Assembly: GCA_005887945.1 (NCBI GenBank) | Contig: VBOL01000065.1 | Span: 1-37,082, forward strand | DNA from: Nitrospirota bacterium | GTDB taxonomy: Bacteria > Nitrospirota > Nitrospiria > Nitrospirales > Nitrospiraceae | DNA: 37,082 nucleotides | Direction of reading: 5' to 3' | In this document: positions 23,336-31,219 of the stretch, piece by piece | Position numbering within the stretch: the stretch's first letter is position 1 | Layout of the letters: each line of letters starts with the position of its first letter | Notes under the pieces: generated by a model | What the model was told of the DNA's origin: nothing | The model's input: only the letters and a program-made list of their open reading frames with translations | Databases searched by the model: none | Made by a program: the position numbers and the translations under genes

Positions 23336-23998
23336 ATGGGTTCTCAAATAGATCGACAGGCATCAGAAATCAGGCATCTGTCCAAGACGGATCCGGTCAT
23401 GAAGCGATTAATTCGGGACATCGGACCCTACCGCTTGACGCCGCGGATGCGTCGGTCGCCGTTTGAATCGTTGGCACGAGCGATTGCCTATCAACAACTG
23501 CATGAGAAAGCGGCGGAGAGTATTTTGCGCCGGTTCGTGGCCTTGTTTCCGACAGGACGGTTCCCTCAACCAGACGATCTGCTCGCGATGAACACGCAGG
23601 CGATTCGTGGGGCTGGCTTTTCACAAGCCAAGGTTGTGGCGCTTCGCGATCTGGCTGCCAAGACGCTCGATGGTACGGTGCCGACAGGCGCCATCGTTCG
23701 GAAGCTCGACGACGAGGCGATCATCGAGCGGCTCATTGCGGTCCGTGGGATTGGCCGTTGGACGGTCGAAATGCCGCTGATCTTCCAACTGGGGCGGCCG
23801 GACGTCCTGCCAGTTGACGACTTCGGTGTACGCAACGGGTTTCGCATCGCCTATGGTCGGCGTTCGATGCCAATGCCGAAAGAGGTGCTACGATTCGGGG
23901 AGCGCTGGAAGCCCTACCGTACCGCTGCAGCCTGGTATCTCTGGCGGGCGGCCGATCGCGCGAAGGAAGCCAAGAAGGTTTCAGGCGTCGACGCATAA
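23336..23998 (+). CDS. DNA-3-methyladenine glycosylase (AlkA-like, HhH-GPD)
   Basis: A 220-residue helix-hairpin-helix DNA glycosylase. The HhH element is IAVRGIGRWTVEMPLIF, followed by the catalytic Asp in LPVDDFGVRNGF. The N-terminal helices (FESLARAIAYQQLHEKAAESI) match the short bacterial and yeast MAG/AlkA form without the first beta domain. It removes alkylated purines from DNA. The ATG at 23336 comes 11 bases after RidA; a GGGGCAGG purine run may serve as SD. Confidence 0.88.
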   Translation: MGSQIDRQASEIRHLSKTDPVMKRLIRDIGPYRLTPRMRRSPFESLARAIAYQQLHEKAAESILRRFVALFPTGRFPQPDDLLAMNTQAIRGAGFSQAKVVALRDLAAKTLDGTVPTGAIVRKLDDEAIIERLIAVRGIGRWTVEMPLIFQLGRPDVLPVDDFGVRNGFRIAYGRRSMPMPKEVLRFGERWKPYRTAAAWYLWRAADRAKEAKKVSGVDA

Positions 23999-24008
23999 AG
24001 GTTGCGCC

Positions 24009-24890
24009 ATGGCCGATGAGAAAAAACGACTCGACTCCAATGTCGCAGGCAACTTTTTTGTCGATGCGACCTGCATCAACTGCGATACCTGCCGACAGTT
24101 GGCGCCGACGAGTTTCGAGGAAGTCGGTGATTTTTCCGCGGTCACCCAACAGCCGACCGATGAGGGGCTTATGCATCAGGCCTATCAAGCGCTCCTCGCC
24201 TGCCCGGTCGGCTCGATCGGCACCGAGCACAACGACAAGTTACGGATGAAGGAAGCCATGGTGAGCTTTCCGCTCCAACTTGAAGACGAGGTGTCTTACT
24301 GCGGCTTTAATTCGGAGAAGTCGTTCGGTGCGAATAGCTTCTTCATCGAACATCCGGACGGTAACTGGCTCGTCGATTCACCGCGCTATCTCAAACATCT
24401 CGTCGAGGCCTTCGAACAAAAGGGCGGCATCGCGTACATCTTCCTCACGCATAAAGACGATGTGGCCGATGCAGAGAAGTATGCCGCGCACTTCGGCGCG
24501 AAACGGATGATTCATCGGGCGGATGTCGAAGCGGTTCCGGGTGCGGAATGGATCATTGAGGGGGCTGACACGATACAAGTCATGCCGCAGTTTCAGATCA
24601 TCCCTGTGCCGGGCCACACTGCAGGCAGCATGGCCCTTCTCTACAAGAACCGGTTCCTCTTCACGGGAGATCATCTCTGGTGGGACTCCGCGCAGAAGAT
24701 GCTCGGTGCCCCGCAACAGTTGGTTTGGAGGAAGCATGTATTGGTAGACTCCATCCAGAAACTCCTCGACTACCGCTTCGAATGGGTGCTGGCCGGGCAT
24801 GGGGATCGGATGCGCTTGCCGGCTGACCAGATGCGCACACAGCTGCAAGCGCTAGTCGAGCGTCGCCAGACCACTAGGGTGTTGCCCTAG
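24009..24890 (+). CDS. Ferredoxin-domain plus metallo-beta-lactamase-fold protein
   Basis: A 293-residue fusion. Residues 15-75 form a ferredoxin-like domain with Cys22, Cys25, Cys28 and Cys65 (CINCDTC and ACPVGSIG), suitable for one [4Fe-4S] cluster. Residues 90-290 have an MBL fold: NWLVDSPRY, the metal loop THKDDVADA, VPGHTAGSM, TGDHLWW and AGHGDRM. The loop departs from the canonical HxHxDH (His-Lys-Asp-Asp-Val), as also seen in some plant and cyanobacterial relatives, so metal binding may be altered. ATG 24009 is directly before the first domain. Function unknown; electron transfer to an MBL active site is an inference. Confidence 0.82.
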   Translation: MADEKKRLDSNVAGNFFVDATCINCDTCRQLAPTSFEEVGDFSAVTQQPTDEGLMHQAYQALLACPVGSIGTEHNDKLRMKEAMVSFPLQLEDEVSYCGFNSEKSFGANSFFIEHPDGNWLVDSPRYLKHLVEAFEQKGGIAYIFLTHKDDVADAEKYAAHFGAKRMIHRADVEAVPGAEWIIEGADTIQVMPQFQIIPVPGHTAGSMALLYKNRFLFTGDHLWWDSAQKMLGAPQQLVWRKHVLVDSIQKLLDYRFEWVLAGHGDRMRLPADQMRTQLQALVERRQTTRVLP

Positions 24891-24976
24891 CCCGCATTAT
24901 TCATGAGCACTTCTGCTGCAATCGCCGAACCGCTGCTCCGACAGGCCTTCGGTCGGCGGGCTCGTCGCTTAATCCC

Positions 24977-25002
24977 TCGACATACTTCCTCAAGTACGCC
25001 TT
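24977..25002. repeat. Degenerate copy of a dispersed hairpin core
   Basis: TCGACATAC and GTACGCCTT, separated by 8 bases, match 16 of 18 arm bases of the inner hairpin at 26065-26089 read on the minus strand (TCGACGTAC and GTACGCCTC). The rest of the 24891-25191 gap shows no gene I can support. Confidence 0.4.
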
Positions 25003-25191
25003 GGTCCCTCGCGCCTCCGCGCATCGATCTCGCAACGCGGCTCTGCGATTTCGCTACGAACCGTCGTGGGAAAAGAGGCCGTCACCGTGAGACGATGGAG
25101 CCGTTGACATGCCGCGGACTTCTCGCTAGGGTCCAGCGCGAACAGGATTAGAAGTCACACCATTTCGGGTGGTTGGTCGAAGTCGGTGCAT

Positions 25192-25878
25192 ATGAGCAAC
25201 GACGAGTTTGACTTTAATATCGACCGAATCAGGTCACCTTTTTCAAAGGCACAGATCATCGCGTCGCTGGAGAAGTATGCCCAACTACATAACGTCGATA
25301 CCTTTGGTATGCGAGAGTACGATGCATGGAGCAGAAAGTTGGCCCATTCTGAGACCATCCGGGTCAGGTTTGGCACGTGGGGTAAAGCCCTTCAGGCTGC
25401 TGGCTGTCGAGCGGAACGCGGTGGCAAACTTGATCCGAAGACCATGGTTAAAGCATTTCGTGACTGTTGGCGTGAACACAAGTCAGTGCCTACGCTTCGC
25501 CAACTCGAAGAATTTCTTGATCATCACAAATACCCGTTTCGTATCAAGACCTACGCGAAAGTGTTCGGCGGCATTGGTCGCTTGGCCAGACGAATCGTGC
25601 AAGTGCAAGAGGGGGAACTACAGGAAGCGGACCTGTATTGCCCGCGAAAGATCGAGCCGCGACGCGATCGCACCGTTTTTCTAAGGGTCCGCATGGATGT
25701 GCTCAAACGGGACGGCTTTCGCTGCGTGAAATGCGGGGCGAGTGCAGCCGCGGACAAGTCTGTTCGTCTCGAAGTAGATCATATCGTTCCTGTTGTTCGG
25801 GATGGCCGTTCAACGATGGAAAATTTGCAGACACTGTGTTGGCTCTGTAACCAAGGCAAGATAGACAATGACAATTGA
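25192..25878 (+). CDS. HNH nuclease with homing-endonuclease-type repeats
   Basis: A 228-residue protein. The N-terminal part has two similar modules (about 14-72 and 84-135), each a helix pair ending in FG(T/G)(W/I)G(K/R), which resemble the homing-endonuclease-associated repeats found beside HNH domains and thought to bind DNA. The C-terminal HNH domain has CVKCG, LEVDHIVPVVRDG, MENLQTLC and CNQGK; the two CxxC pairs hold a structural zinc and the His in VDHI is the catalytic-type residue. A GTG at 25186 is an alternative start. It lies just upstream of tmRNA, a common insertion site, so a mobile origin is plausible but unproven. Confidence 0.8.
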   Translation: MSNDEFDFNIDRIRSPFSKAQIIASLEKYAQLHNVDTFGMREYDAWSRKLAHSETIRVRFGTWGKALQAAGCRAERGGKLDPKTMVKAFRDCWREHKSVPTLRQLEEFLDHHKYPFRIKTYAKVFGGIGRLARRIVQVQEGELQEADLYCPRKIEPRRDRTVFLRVRMDVLKRDGFRCVKCGASAAADKSVRLEVDHIVPVVRDGRSTMENLQTLCWLCNQGKIDNDN

Positions 25879-26017
25879 AGCGATGTCGAGCCATAAGTAT
25901 GGTGGGGGCAGAAGAGTCCCGGCCCTGGTATCCCCTTGACCTGTGCGGTATGATGAGCATGTATATGCGAGCGAATGGCTGACGGCGTATAGCCGGTGGC
26001 CGAGTCAGAGATCTTGA

Positions 26018-26136
26018 GGATGTTCAAAAAGGTCTTCTGGCAAGGCCGCAGCGAGCGAAGGGGTGAGGCGTACTGTTTCTGTACGTCGAGCCTCGGAGCG
26101 AAGCGAGAACGCAGCCAGAAGCCTTTTTCAACATCC
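26018..26136. repeat. Long dispersed-type hairpin just upstream of tmRNA
   Basis: GGATGTTCAAAAAGG and TTCTGGC (26018-26041) pair with GCCAGAA and CCTTTTTCAACATCC (26114-26136) with only small mismatches. An inner stem is GAGGCGTAC (26065-26073) with GTACGTCGAGCCTC (26081 onward). The structure is far longer than a terminator, though the TTTTT in the right arm might end transcription of the HNH gene. It leaves only 8 bases before the tmRNA 5' end. Confidence 0.75.
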
Positions 26137-26144
26137 GACCGAAA

Positions 26145-26491
26145 GGGGGCGACCGGTTTCGACGGGGATACTGAAGTCACTGTCGCATGTCGAGCTCTCG
26201 GGGTCTCGTAAATCCTCCGGGAAAATGCAACTGCCAATCAAGAACTGGCACTCGCGGCTTAAGCCGTGACGTCTCTCCACCTGAGGCCCGCGGGGGTGGG
26301 CGAGGCGCGATGCAGCGGGCTGGTCCACGGCTGGTGCTCAGCGGCTGAGGACGAGAACTTCCTGGGCTAGCGGCCAGTCTAAGCCTGCCGATGGGCGTGG
26401 GTGGCTGCGAAATCTAAACGATCGGCTACACATGTAGACGCAGTGCACTGACGATCTTCGGACAGGGGTTCAACTCCCCTCGCCTCCACCA
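26145..26491 (+). ncRNA. ssrA: Transfer-messenger RNA (tmRNA)
   Basis: The tRNA-like ends pair: GGGGGCG at 26145 with CGCCTCC at 26481-26487, then A and the encoded CCA ending at 26491. GACCGGTTTCGACGGGGA at the 5' end and GGGTTCAACTCCCCTCGCC at the 3' end are typical of one-piece tmRNA. The tag frame at 26227-26262 reads ATANQELALAA and then TAA; the exact resume codon is not certain. tmRNA with SmpB rescues stalled ribosomes and tags the products for proteolysis. A TTGACC at 25936 is too far upstream to call as its promoter with confidence. Confidence 0.95.
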
Positions 26492-26499
26492 TTCGACTT

Positions 26500-26532
26500 A
26501 CGGGGAACGGGATGTGGTAACCCGTTCCCCGT
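26500..26532 (+). terminator. Terminator hairpin after tmRNA
   Basis: ACGGGGAACGGG (26500-26511) and CCCGTTCCCCGT (26521-26532) form a perfect 12-base stem over a 9-base loop, starting 9 bases after the tmRNA 3' end. The trailing bases TTCGCTC contain few T residues. Confidence 0.75.
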
Positions 26533-26766
26533 TCGCTCATGACAGGCCACTTGAAGTCACGCATGTTTCGCTGGCGAGTTGAATGGTGCCCCGAGCCGCG
26601 TCGAAAAGCTCAATCACGAATAGTTCCGTCTCCCCTCTTTCTTGCCATATGGTGTTCCCACCTCTACCCTAGATTTGTCCTCTTCCTTTTCGGTACCCTG
26701 ATAGGTCTGCTATGCGTGGTCAGACGGTTTTCTTCCGCTACGCGCTGAATTTGGAGTGACACGAGC

Positions 26767-27699
26767 ATGTGGGCTCGACGGATGGCTCACGTAGTGTTGA
26801 TTGGTCTCTTGTTGTCGGGGTTGTCGTTGGGCAACGGCCTAGCCCTTGCCAGCGAGCAGGTCTCAGCCAAACCAGAGCCAGTCCAGGTCAAGCCTGAACC
26901 GGTTCCCGCGAAGCCGGCTGAGAAGACTCGACATCCTGCAAACAGGAGTCAGGTCCCAAAGCCAACGGCTCTGCCCCAACCCCCGGCCACGATTACCGGC
27001 AAGGATGGCGCGCCCATGGTGTTGGTGCCCGCCGGGGAGTTCACGATGGGGAGCGAGCAGGGCGATGACGACGAGCAGCCGGTCCATCGTGTCGGCCTCG
27101 ACAATTTTTATCTGGACACGTTCGAAGTGACGAATGGGCGGTTTGCGAAGTTTGTTGCGGCGATTCAGAGTGAACCGCCGTGGGGCTTCGCGGACCAGGA
27201 GACGCCCGTGATCCACGCGGAGCAGCCGGTGCGCTGGGTGAACTGGCTGGAGGCACTGGGCTATTGTCTGTGGGCGGGGAAGCGCTTGCCGACCGAAGCG
27301 GAGTGGGAGAAAGCCGCGCGGGGGACGGATGGCCGAACCTACCCCTGGGGCAATGATCCGCCGACGGCAGCCCATGCGGTCTTTGGATTGACGGAAGGGG
27401 CAGAGACGGTATCGCCCATCGGCAATCGCAACTCGGGGAGCAGCCCCTATGGCGTCCACGACCTGGCCGGCAATCTCTATGAATGGGTGACCGACTGGTA
27501 CGACGACGCGTTCTACACGCAGAATTCTCCGAGCAATCCTCGTGGACCGGTCGAGGGCACGGCGAAGGTGCAGCGGGGCGGGTCGTACATCAATAGCCCC
27601 TACCGGCTCCGGTCCGCTTTTCGGACGAAAGGCGATCCCACCGAGCATGATCCCCACGTCGGCTTTCGCTGTGCCCAAGATGTGCCGGCCCTGCCATAG
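26767..27699 (+). CDS. Exported SUMF1/formylglycine-generating-enzyme-fold protein
   Basis: A 310-residue secreted protein. A signal peptide (VVLIGLLLSGLSLGNGLALA) is followed by a Pro/Lys/Glu-rich spacer with PEPV(Q/P) repeats (about 30-75), then the FGE-sulfatase fold: MVLVPAGEFTMGSEQGDDDEQPVHRV, VTNGRFAKFV, KRLPTEAEWEKAARG, YPWGN, DLAGNLYEWVTDWY, QRGGSY and VGFRCAQD. The paired catalytic cysteines of true formylglycine-generating enzymes are not visible near RGGSY; only the structural-type Cys in GFRC remains. It is therefore probably a binding or structural member of the family, not an FGE. GGAG at 26753-26756 precedes ATG 26767. Confidence 0.85.
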   Translation: MWARRMAHVVLIGLLLSGLSLGNGLALASEQVSAKPEPVQVKPEPVPAKPAEKTRHPANRSQVPKPTALPQPPATITGKDGAPMVLVPAGEFTMGSEQGDDDEQPVHRVGLDNFYLDTFEVTNGRFAKFVAAIQSEPPWGFADQETPVIHAEQPVRWVNWLEALGYCLWAGKRLPTEAEWEKAARGTDGRTYPWGNDPPTAAHAVFGLTEGAETVSPIGNRNSGSSPYGVHDLAGNLYEWVTDWYDDAFYTQNSPSNPRGPVEGTAKVQRGGSYINSPYRLRSAFRTKGDPTEHDPHVGFRCAQDVPALP

Positions 27700-27775
27700 G
27701 CGGGCCTAGCGTTTCGGGCTGTTGGCCGGGCTCCCGGCGATGAGGGGATAGACCACGCCGCCGATGGCGCCGCCA

Positions 27776-27968
27776 CTCACGGACGTACCGTTGGGCTGTC
27801 TTTGTCGGCTTTGCGGGTTCAGCCGTTGTGACGGGGCCCGCCTTCGCCATGGTTTTGTAGAGACCGAGCTTGTCGCCAAGGAGCACCATGTTGGCGCTCA
27901 TCGCGGTCCCAATGTCACCGACTGCCTTGCCCATGAATGCGTTCAACTTGCCCCGGACTGACCGCCAT
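27776..27968 (-). pseudogene. Remnant of a SAM-dependent methyltransferase N-terminus
   Basis: On the minus strand GGAGG (27976-27980) and ATG 27968 start a frame MAVSPG. A one-base gain in a GGGG run then shifts the reading to KLNAFMGKAVGDIGTAMSANM, GDKLGLYKTMAKAGPVTTAE and TAQRYVREW. This is the dimerisation and winged-helix start of a common class I methyltransferase family (LEAFMGKAVGDLGAA, GDRLGLYKAM, ERYVREWL in intact members). Homology stops at REW with no SAM motif, so only about 60 of some 350 codons survive. Nothing else is evident between 27700 and 28093. Confidence 0.68.
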
Positions 27969-28093
27969 GATGCAACCTCCCTTAGAGTAATTCGGCGCAT
28001 ACTTTGCCAGTTGCTCGCGACTGTCAAGCTGGAACGAATGGAGTAGAATACCGCTGTGAAGACGATCTCGAAGGGGCGAAGGAGGCATCAAGC

Positions 28094-28912
28094 ATGAAAG
28101 AATATCGCGTCAAGCCGGACTCACAACTCAGCTTGGATACGTGTGACCCCGACGACACCGGTGAGTACAAGAAAACGGATCAAGACAAAGAAAAGGCGAA
28201 GGCTGTCACAGATCAGTTGATCGGCAGGCTTGAGGAGCTGCAGGAGCGCCTCTATGCCAATGGCAACCGCGCGGTGCTCATCGTGTTGCAGGGAATGGAT
28301 TCCAGCGGCAAGGACGGGACGATCAAGCACGTCATGTCTGGTGTGAATCCGCAGGGCTGCAGAGTGGCGACCTTCAAGGCCCCTTCCAATAGCGAACTCG
28401 CCCATGACTTTCTCTGGCGCGTCCATCACGAGGTGCCGGCCAAAGGACAGATCGGGATCTTCAACCGGTCGCACTACGAAGACGTGCTTATCACGCGGGT
28501 CCACAAGATGATCTCAGCCAAAGTGGCGGCCCGACGATTAAACCAGATCAAAGAGTTTGAAGAATTGCTGGCTGAGAACGGGACCACCATCCTCAAATTC
28601 TTTCTGCACATCTCCAAAAAAGAGCAGAAAGCGCGGTTGGAGGCGCGCATCCGCGATCCAGAGAAACGTTGGAAGTTCAGCGAAGGGGATTTGGAAGAAC
28701 GGAAGCTCTGGCCCGACTACATGGCGGCGTTTGAAGAGGTACTTTCCGCCACCAGCATGGAGTATGCGCCCTGGTATATCGTACCCGCCAATCGGAAATG
28801 GTATCGAAATCTCGTGATCGCCGATCGTGTTGTTGAAGCGTTGGAAGACATGAAACTGAAGACACCGCCCGCTCCCGCAGGGGTCAACTTCGATACGTTG
28901 AAGATTGTGTAA
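28094..28912 (+). CDS. PPK2-family polyphosphate:nucleotide phosphotransferase
   Basis: A 272-residue P-loop kinase. Walker A is GMDSSGKDGTI (about residues 70-80), then SGVNPQGCRVATFKAP, DFLWRVHHEVPAKGQIGIFNRSHYEDVL with the Walker B/lid residues, and ending in the YIVPANRKWYRNLVIA segment. These enzymes move phosphate between polyphosphate and nucleotides; the N-terminal extension (SQLSLDTCDPDDTG) is typical of the group that phosphorylates AMP or NDP. The subclass cannot be fixed from sequence alone. AAGGAGG (28079-28085) marks ATG 28094; an earlier in-frame ATG at 28004 lacks one. Confidence 0.88.
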   Translation: MKEYRVKPDSQLSLDTCDPDDTGEYKKTDQDKEKAKAVTDQLIGRLEELQERLYANGNRAVLIVLQGMDSSGKDGTIKHVMSGVNPQGCRVATFKAPSNSELAHDFLWRVHHEVPAKGQIGIFNRSHYEDVLITRVHKMISAKVAARRLNQIKEFEELLAENGTTILKFFLHISKKEQKARLEARIRDPEKRWKFSEGDLEERKLWPDYMAAFEEVLSATSMEYAPWYIVPANRKWYRNLVIADRVVEALEDMKLKTPPAPAGVNFDTLKIV

Positions 28913-29142
28913 CGAGTCAGTAGCCGCAAGAGTTGCGGACATGAAGCTAGACACACCCTGTGAGGTGATGTGTCCTGTCCAAAAATACCTTAACCCGCGC
29001 TAAGGTTTGCAGCCGTGCTTCCCCCATATCAATCACCATGCCATGTATCATGACCGATTCAGCGCTTCAGCGACTTAGACTCCTCCCTCGTTGGAAATAC
29101 GATCCGCCTTCAGACCCATTTCATATTGGAAGAGGCTGTTTC

Positions 29143-29167
29143 TTGACACCTCGGGCAGGGCTATATT
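29143..29167 (+). promoter_or_regulatory. Candidate promoter of tRNA-Val
   Basis: TTGACA at 29143-29148 is a perfect -35 box. TATATT (29162-29167) or the overlapping TATTAG is the likely -10. The spacer (13-15) is shorter than optimal, but the position, about 21 bases before the tRNA, fits. Confidence 0.5.
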
Positions 29168-29188
29168 AGCATGCGCCTCTGGATCGAT

Positions 29189-29263
29189 AGGCGCGTAGCT
29201 CAGGGGGAGAGCGCTACCTTGACACGGTAGAGGTCGACGGTTCAAGACCGTCCGCGCCTACCA
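29189..29263 (+). tRNA. tRNA-Val (GAC)
   Basis: A 75-base tRNA. The acceptor stem AGGCGCG pairs with CGCGCCT, the D arm is TAGCTCAGGGGGAGAGC, and the anticodon arm CTACC-TTGACAC-GGTAG gives anticodon GAC. The T arm is GACGG-TTCAAGA-CCGTC. The 3' CCA is encoded. It reads GUC valine codons. Confidence 0.95.
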
Positions 29264-29279
29264 GCTGGCTGAGGGCATC

Positions 29280-29320
29280 TGCTTGCCTCTCGCAGGCAGG
29301 GTGCCTTTGTTGTTTCTTGT
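29280..29320 (+). terminator. Possible tRNA-Val terminator
   Basis: CTTGCCT and AGGCAGG pair (one G-T) over CTCGC just after the tRNA, followed by the T-rich GTGCCTTTGTTGTTTCTTG. It lies between the tRNA and thrS and may end tRNA transcription or attenuate read-through into thrS. Confidence 0.45.
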
Positions 29321-29343
29321 GCTTGGTCGATTTGATGCATGTT

Positions 29344-31209
29344 ATGAAAATTACACTTAAAAATGGCAGCAGTCGTGATGTTCCCGCCGGCCAGTCCGTT
29401 GGGTCTGTTCTGTCGGCTCTCGGCCTGACGATCAGCCCGGATATCCTTGCGGCAAAGGTGAATGGCCAGACCGTAGATCTCTCGAGCGCCTTGGCGGAAG
29501 ATGCTGAGGTGATTCCACTTCAATTCGACAGTGCAGAAGGCCGGGAGGTCTACCGTCACAGCAGCACTCATATTATGGCGCAGGCCGTCAAAGAGGTCTT
29601 CCCCACGGCACAGCTGACGATCGGCCCAGCCCTCGAGGATGGGTTCTTCTATGACTTTGCCTTTGAGCGCCCATTTACCCCGGAAGATCTCGAGAAAATT
29701 GAAGCGCGAGCGAAAGACATCATCAAACGAGCCCTTCCCGTGAAACGGGCAGAATTGTCGAAGCAAGACGCGATAAAGTTTTTCCAGGAGCGAGGGGAAA
29801 CCTACAAAGTTGAGTTGATTCAAGGACTATCAGATGGGCAGGCCATCTCAGTCTACAGCCAGGGAGAGTTCACCGACCTCTGCCGCGGCCCGCATCTCCC
29901 GACGACAGGTCATGTCGGGGTATTCAAGCTCCTGAACACGGCCGGGGCTTACTGGCGCGGCGACGAACGCAATCCCATGCTGCAGCGGATCTATGGGACC
30001 TCCTTCCCGACTCAGACGGAACTCGACGCGCATCTCGCGCGCTTGGAAGAGATTAAGCGACGAGACCACCGAAAGGTCGGTAAGGAACTCGACTTGATCT
30101 CCATCCAGGATGACATCGGCCCCGGCTTGGTCCTCTGGCATCCAAAGGGCGCGACGATCCGGCTGTTGATCGAGAACTTTTGGCGCGACCAGCATATTCA
30201 AAACGGCTACGAACTGGTGTACTCCCCTCACGTCGCCCGGTTAGACCTCTGGAAAACCAGCGGCCACGTCGACTATTACCGCGACAATATGTTCGCTTCC
30301 ATGAAGGTTGAAAATAGCGAGTACCAGCTCAAGCCGATGAATTGCCCGTTCCACATCATGATCTACAAGTCGCATCTGCGCAGTTACCGAGACCTCCCCA
30401 TCCGCTACGGCGAACTGGGGACCGTCTACCGGTACGAACGGACAGGCGTCCTCCATGGTCTGCTGCGGGTTCGCGGCTTCACACAGGACGACGCGCACCT
30501 GTTCTGCCGGGTGGATCAGATTGAAAGTGAAGTCAGCCAGGTCTTAGATTTCACGTTCTTTATTTTGGGAAGCTTCGGGTTCACCGAGTTTGAAGTGTAC
30601 CTCTCGACCAAGCCGGAAAAGTCCGTCGGCTCGGAAGAACGGTGGGCCCAAGCCACGAGCGCACTCGAAGCAGCATTGAAGGGACGAGGAGTCGCCTACC
30701 AAATCGATCCGGGCGAAGGCGTCTTCTACGGACCCAAGATCGACATCAAAATCAAAGATGCCTTGGGACGATCCTGGCAATGTTCGACCATTCAAGCGAT
30801 CATGATCCATCGGGCTCTGATGGGATCGATCGAACGGTTCTTTGGCATTCTGATTGAACATTTCGGCGGCGCCTTCCCAACCTGGCTCGCCCCGGTTCAA
30901 GCGACGGTCATGTCCATTACGGATAACCAACGGCCCTACGTCGCCGACGTCGTGACCCAGCTAAAGGCTGCGGGGTTCCGCGCTGAGGCAGACCTTCGGA
31001 ATGAAAAAATTGGGCTCAAAATTCGAGAAGCGGAGAAGGCGAAGGTTCCATTTATGTTTGTGGTTGGCGACCGAGAAGTGCAGAGTGGGACTCTGGCCAT
31101 ACGGGGCCGGAGCGGAGCCAACCTCGGCAGCATGACCGTCGCGGGAGCGCTCGACCTGCTCCGCGCGGACCTCAAGCCGGCAGGGCAGCAACATTCACTA
31201 ACACAATAA
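29344..31209 (+). CDS. thrS: Threonyl-tRNA synthetase with a short catalytic core
   Basis: A 621-residue ThrRS that charges tRNA-Thr. It has a TGS domain (1-60), the editing domain with HSSTHIMAQAV and YDFAFERPF, the class II core (LKPMNCPFH with the zinc Cys, YRYERTGVLHGLLRVRGFTQDDAH as motif 2, MGSIERFFGILIEHFGGAFPTWLAPVQ as motif 3) and an anticodon-binding domain (ADLRNEKIGLKIREAEKAKVP). Oddly, WQCSTIQ (Gln484) is followed at once by AIMIHRAL. Other ThrRS have about 22 more residues here, including the LDF/VDF strand. The frame is intact on both sides. ATG 29335 is an alternative start; no strong SD is visible. The infC SD begins at the thrS stop. Confidence 0.93.
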   Translation: MKITLKNGSSRDVPAGQSVGSVLSALGLTISPDILAAKVNGQTVDLSSALAEDAEVIPLQFDSAEGREVYRHSSTHIMAQAVKEVFPTAQLTIGPALEDGFFYDFAFERPFTPEDLEKIEARAKDIIKRALPVKRAELSKQDAIKFFQERGETYKVELIQGLSDGQAISVYSQGEFTDLCRGPHLPTTGHVGVFKLLNTAGAYWRGDERNPMLQRIYGTSFPTQTELDAHLARLEEIKRRDHRKVGKELDLISIQDDIGPGLVLWHPKGATIRLLIENFWRDQHIQNGYELVYSPHVARLDLWKTSGHVDYYRDNMFASMKVENSEYQLKPMNCPFHIMIYKSHLRSYRDLPIRYGELGTVYRYERTGVLHGLLRVRGFTQDDAHLFCRVDQIESEVSQVLDFTFFILGSFGFTEFEVYLSTKPEKSVGSEERWAQATSALEAALKGRGVAYQIDPGEGVFYGPKIDIKIKDALGRSWQCSTIQAIMIHRALMGSIERFFGILIEHFGGAFPTWLAPVQATVMSITDNQRPYVADVVTQLKAAGFRAEADLRNEKIGLKIREAEKAKVPFMFVVGDREVQSGTLAIRGRSGANLGSMTVAGALDLLRADLKPAGQQHSLTQ

Positions 31210-31219
31210 GAGGTGTCTT

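Noticed and set aside
24903-25151. 82-codon open frame
   Set aside because: Arg/Ser-rich, no SD, overlaps a degenerate repeat core; looks like non-coding DNA.
25936-25965. TTGACC with TGTATA at 18 bases as the tmRNA promoter
   Set aside because: Poor -10 match and about 180 bases from the RNA 5' end with a large hairpin between; not enough to call.
26539-26748. 69-codon open frame after tmRNA
   Set aside because: No SD, no motif, starts next to the terminator stem; weak hydrophobic stretch only.
29264-29343. T-box or other leader riboswitch for thrS
   Set aside because: The leader is too short and has no T-box sequence; only a small hairpin is seen.
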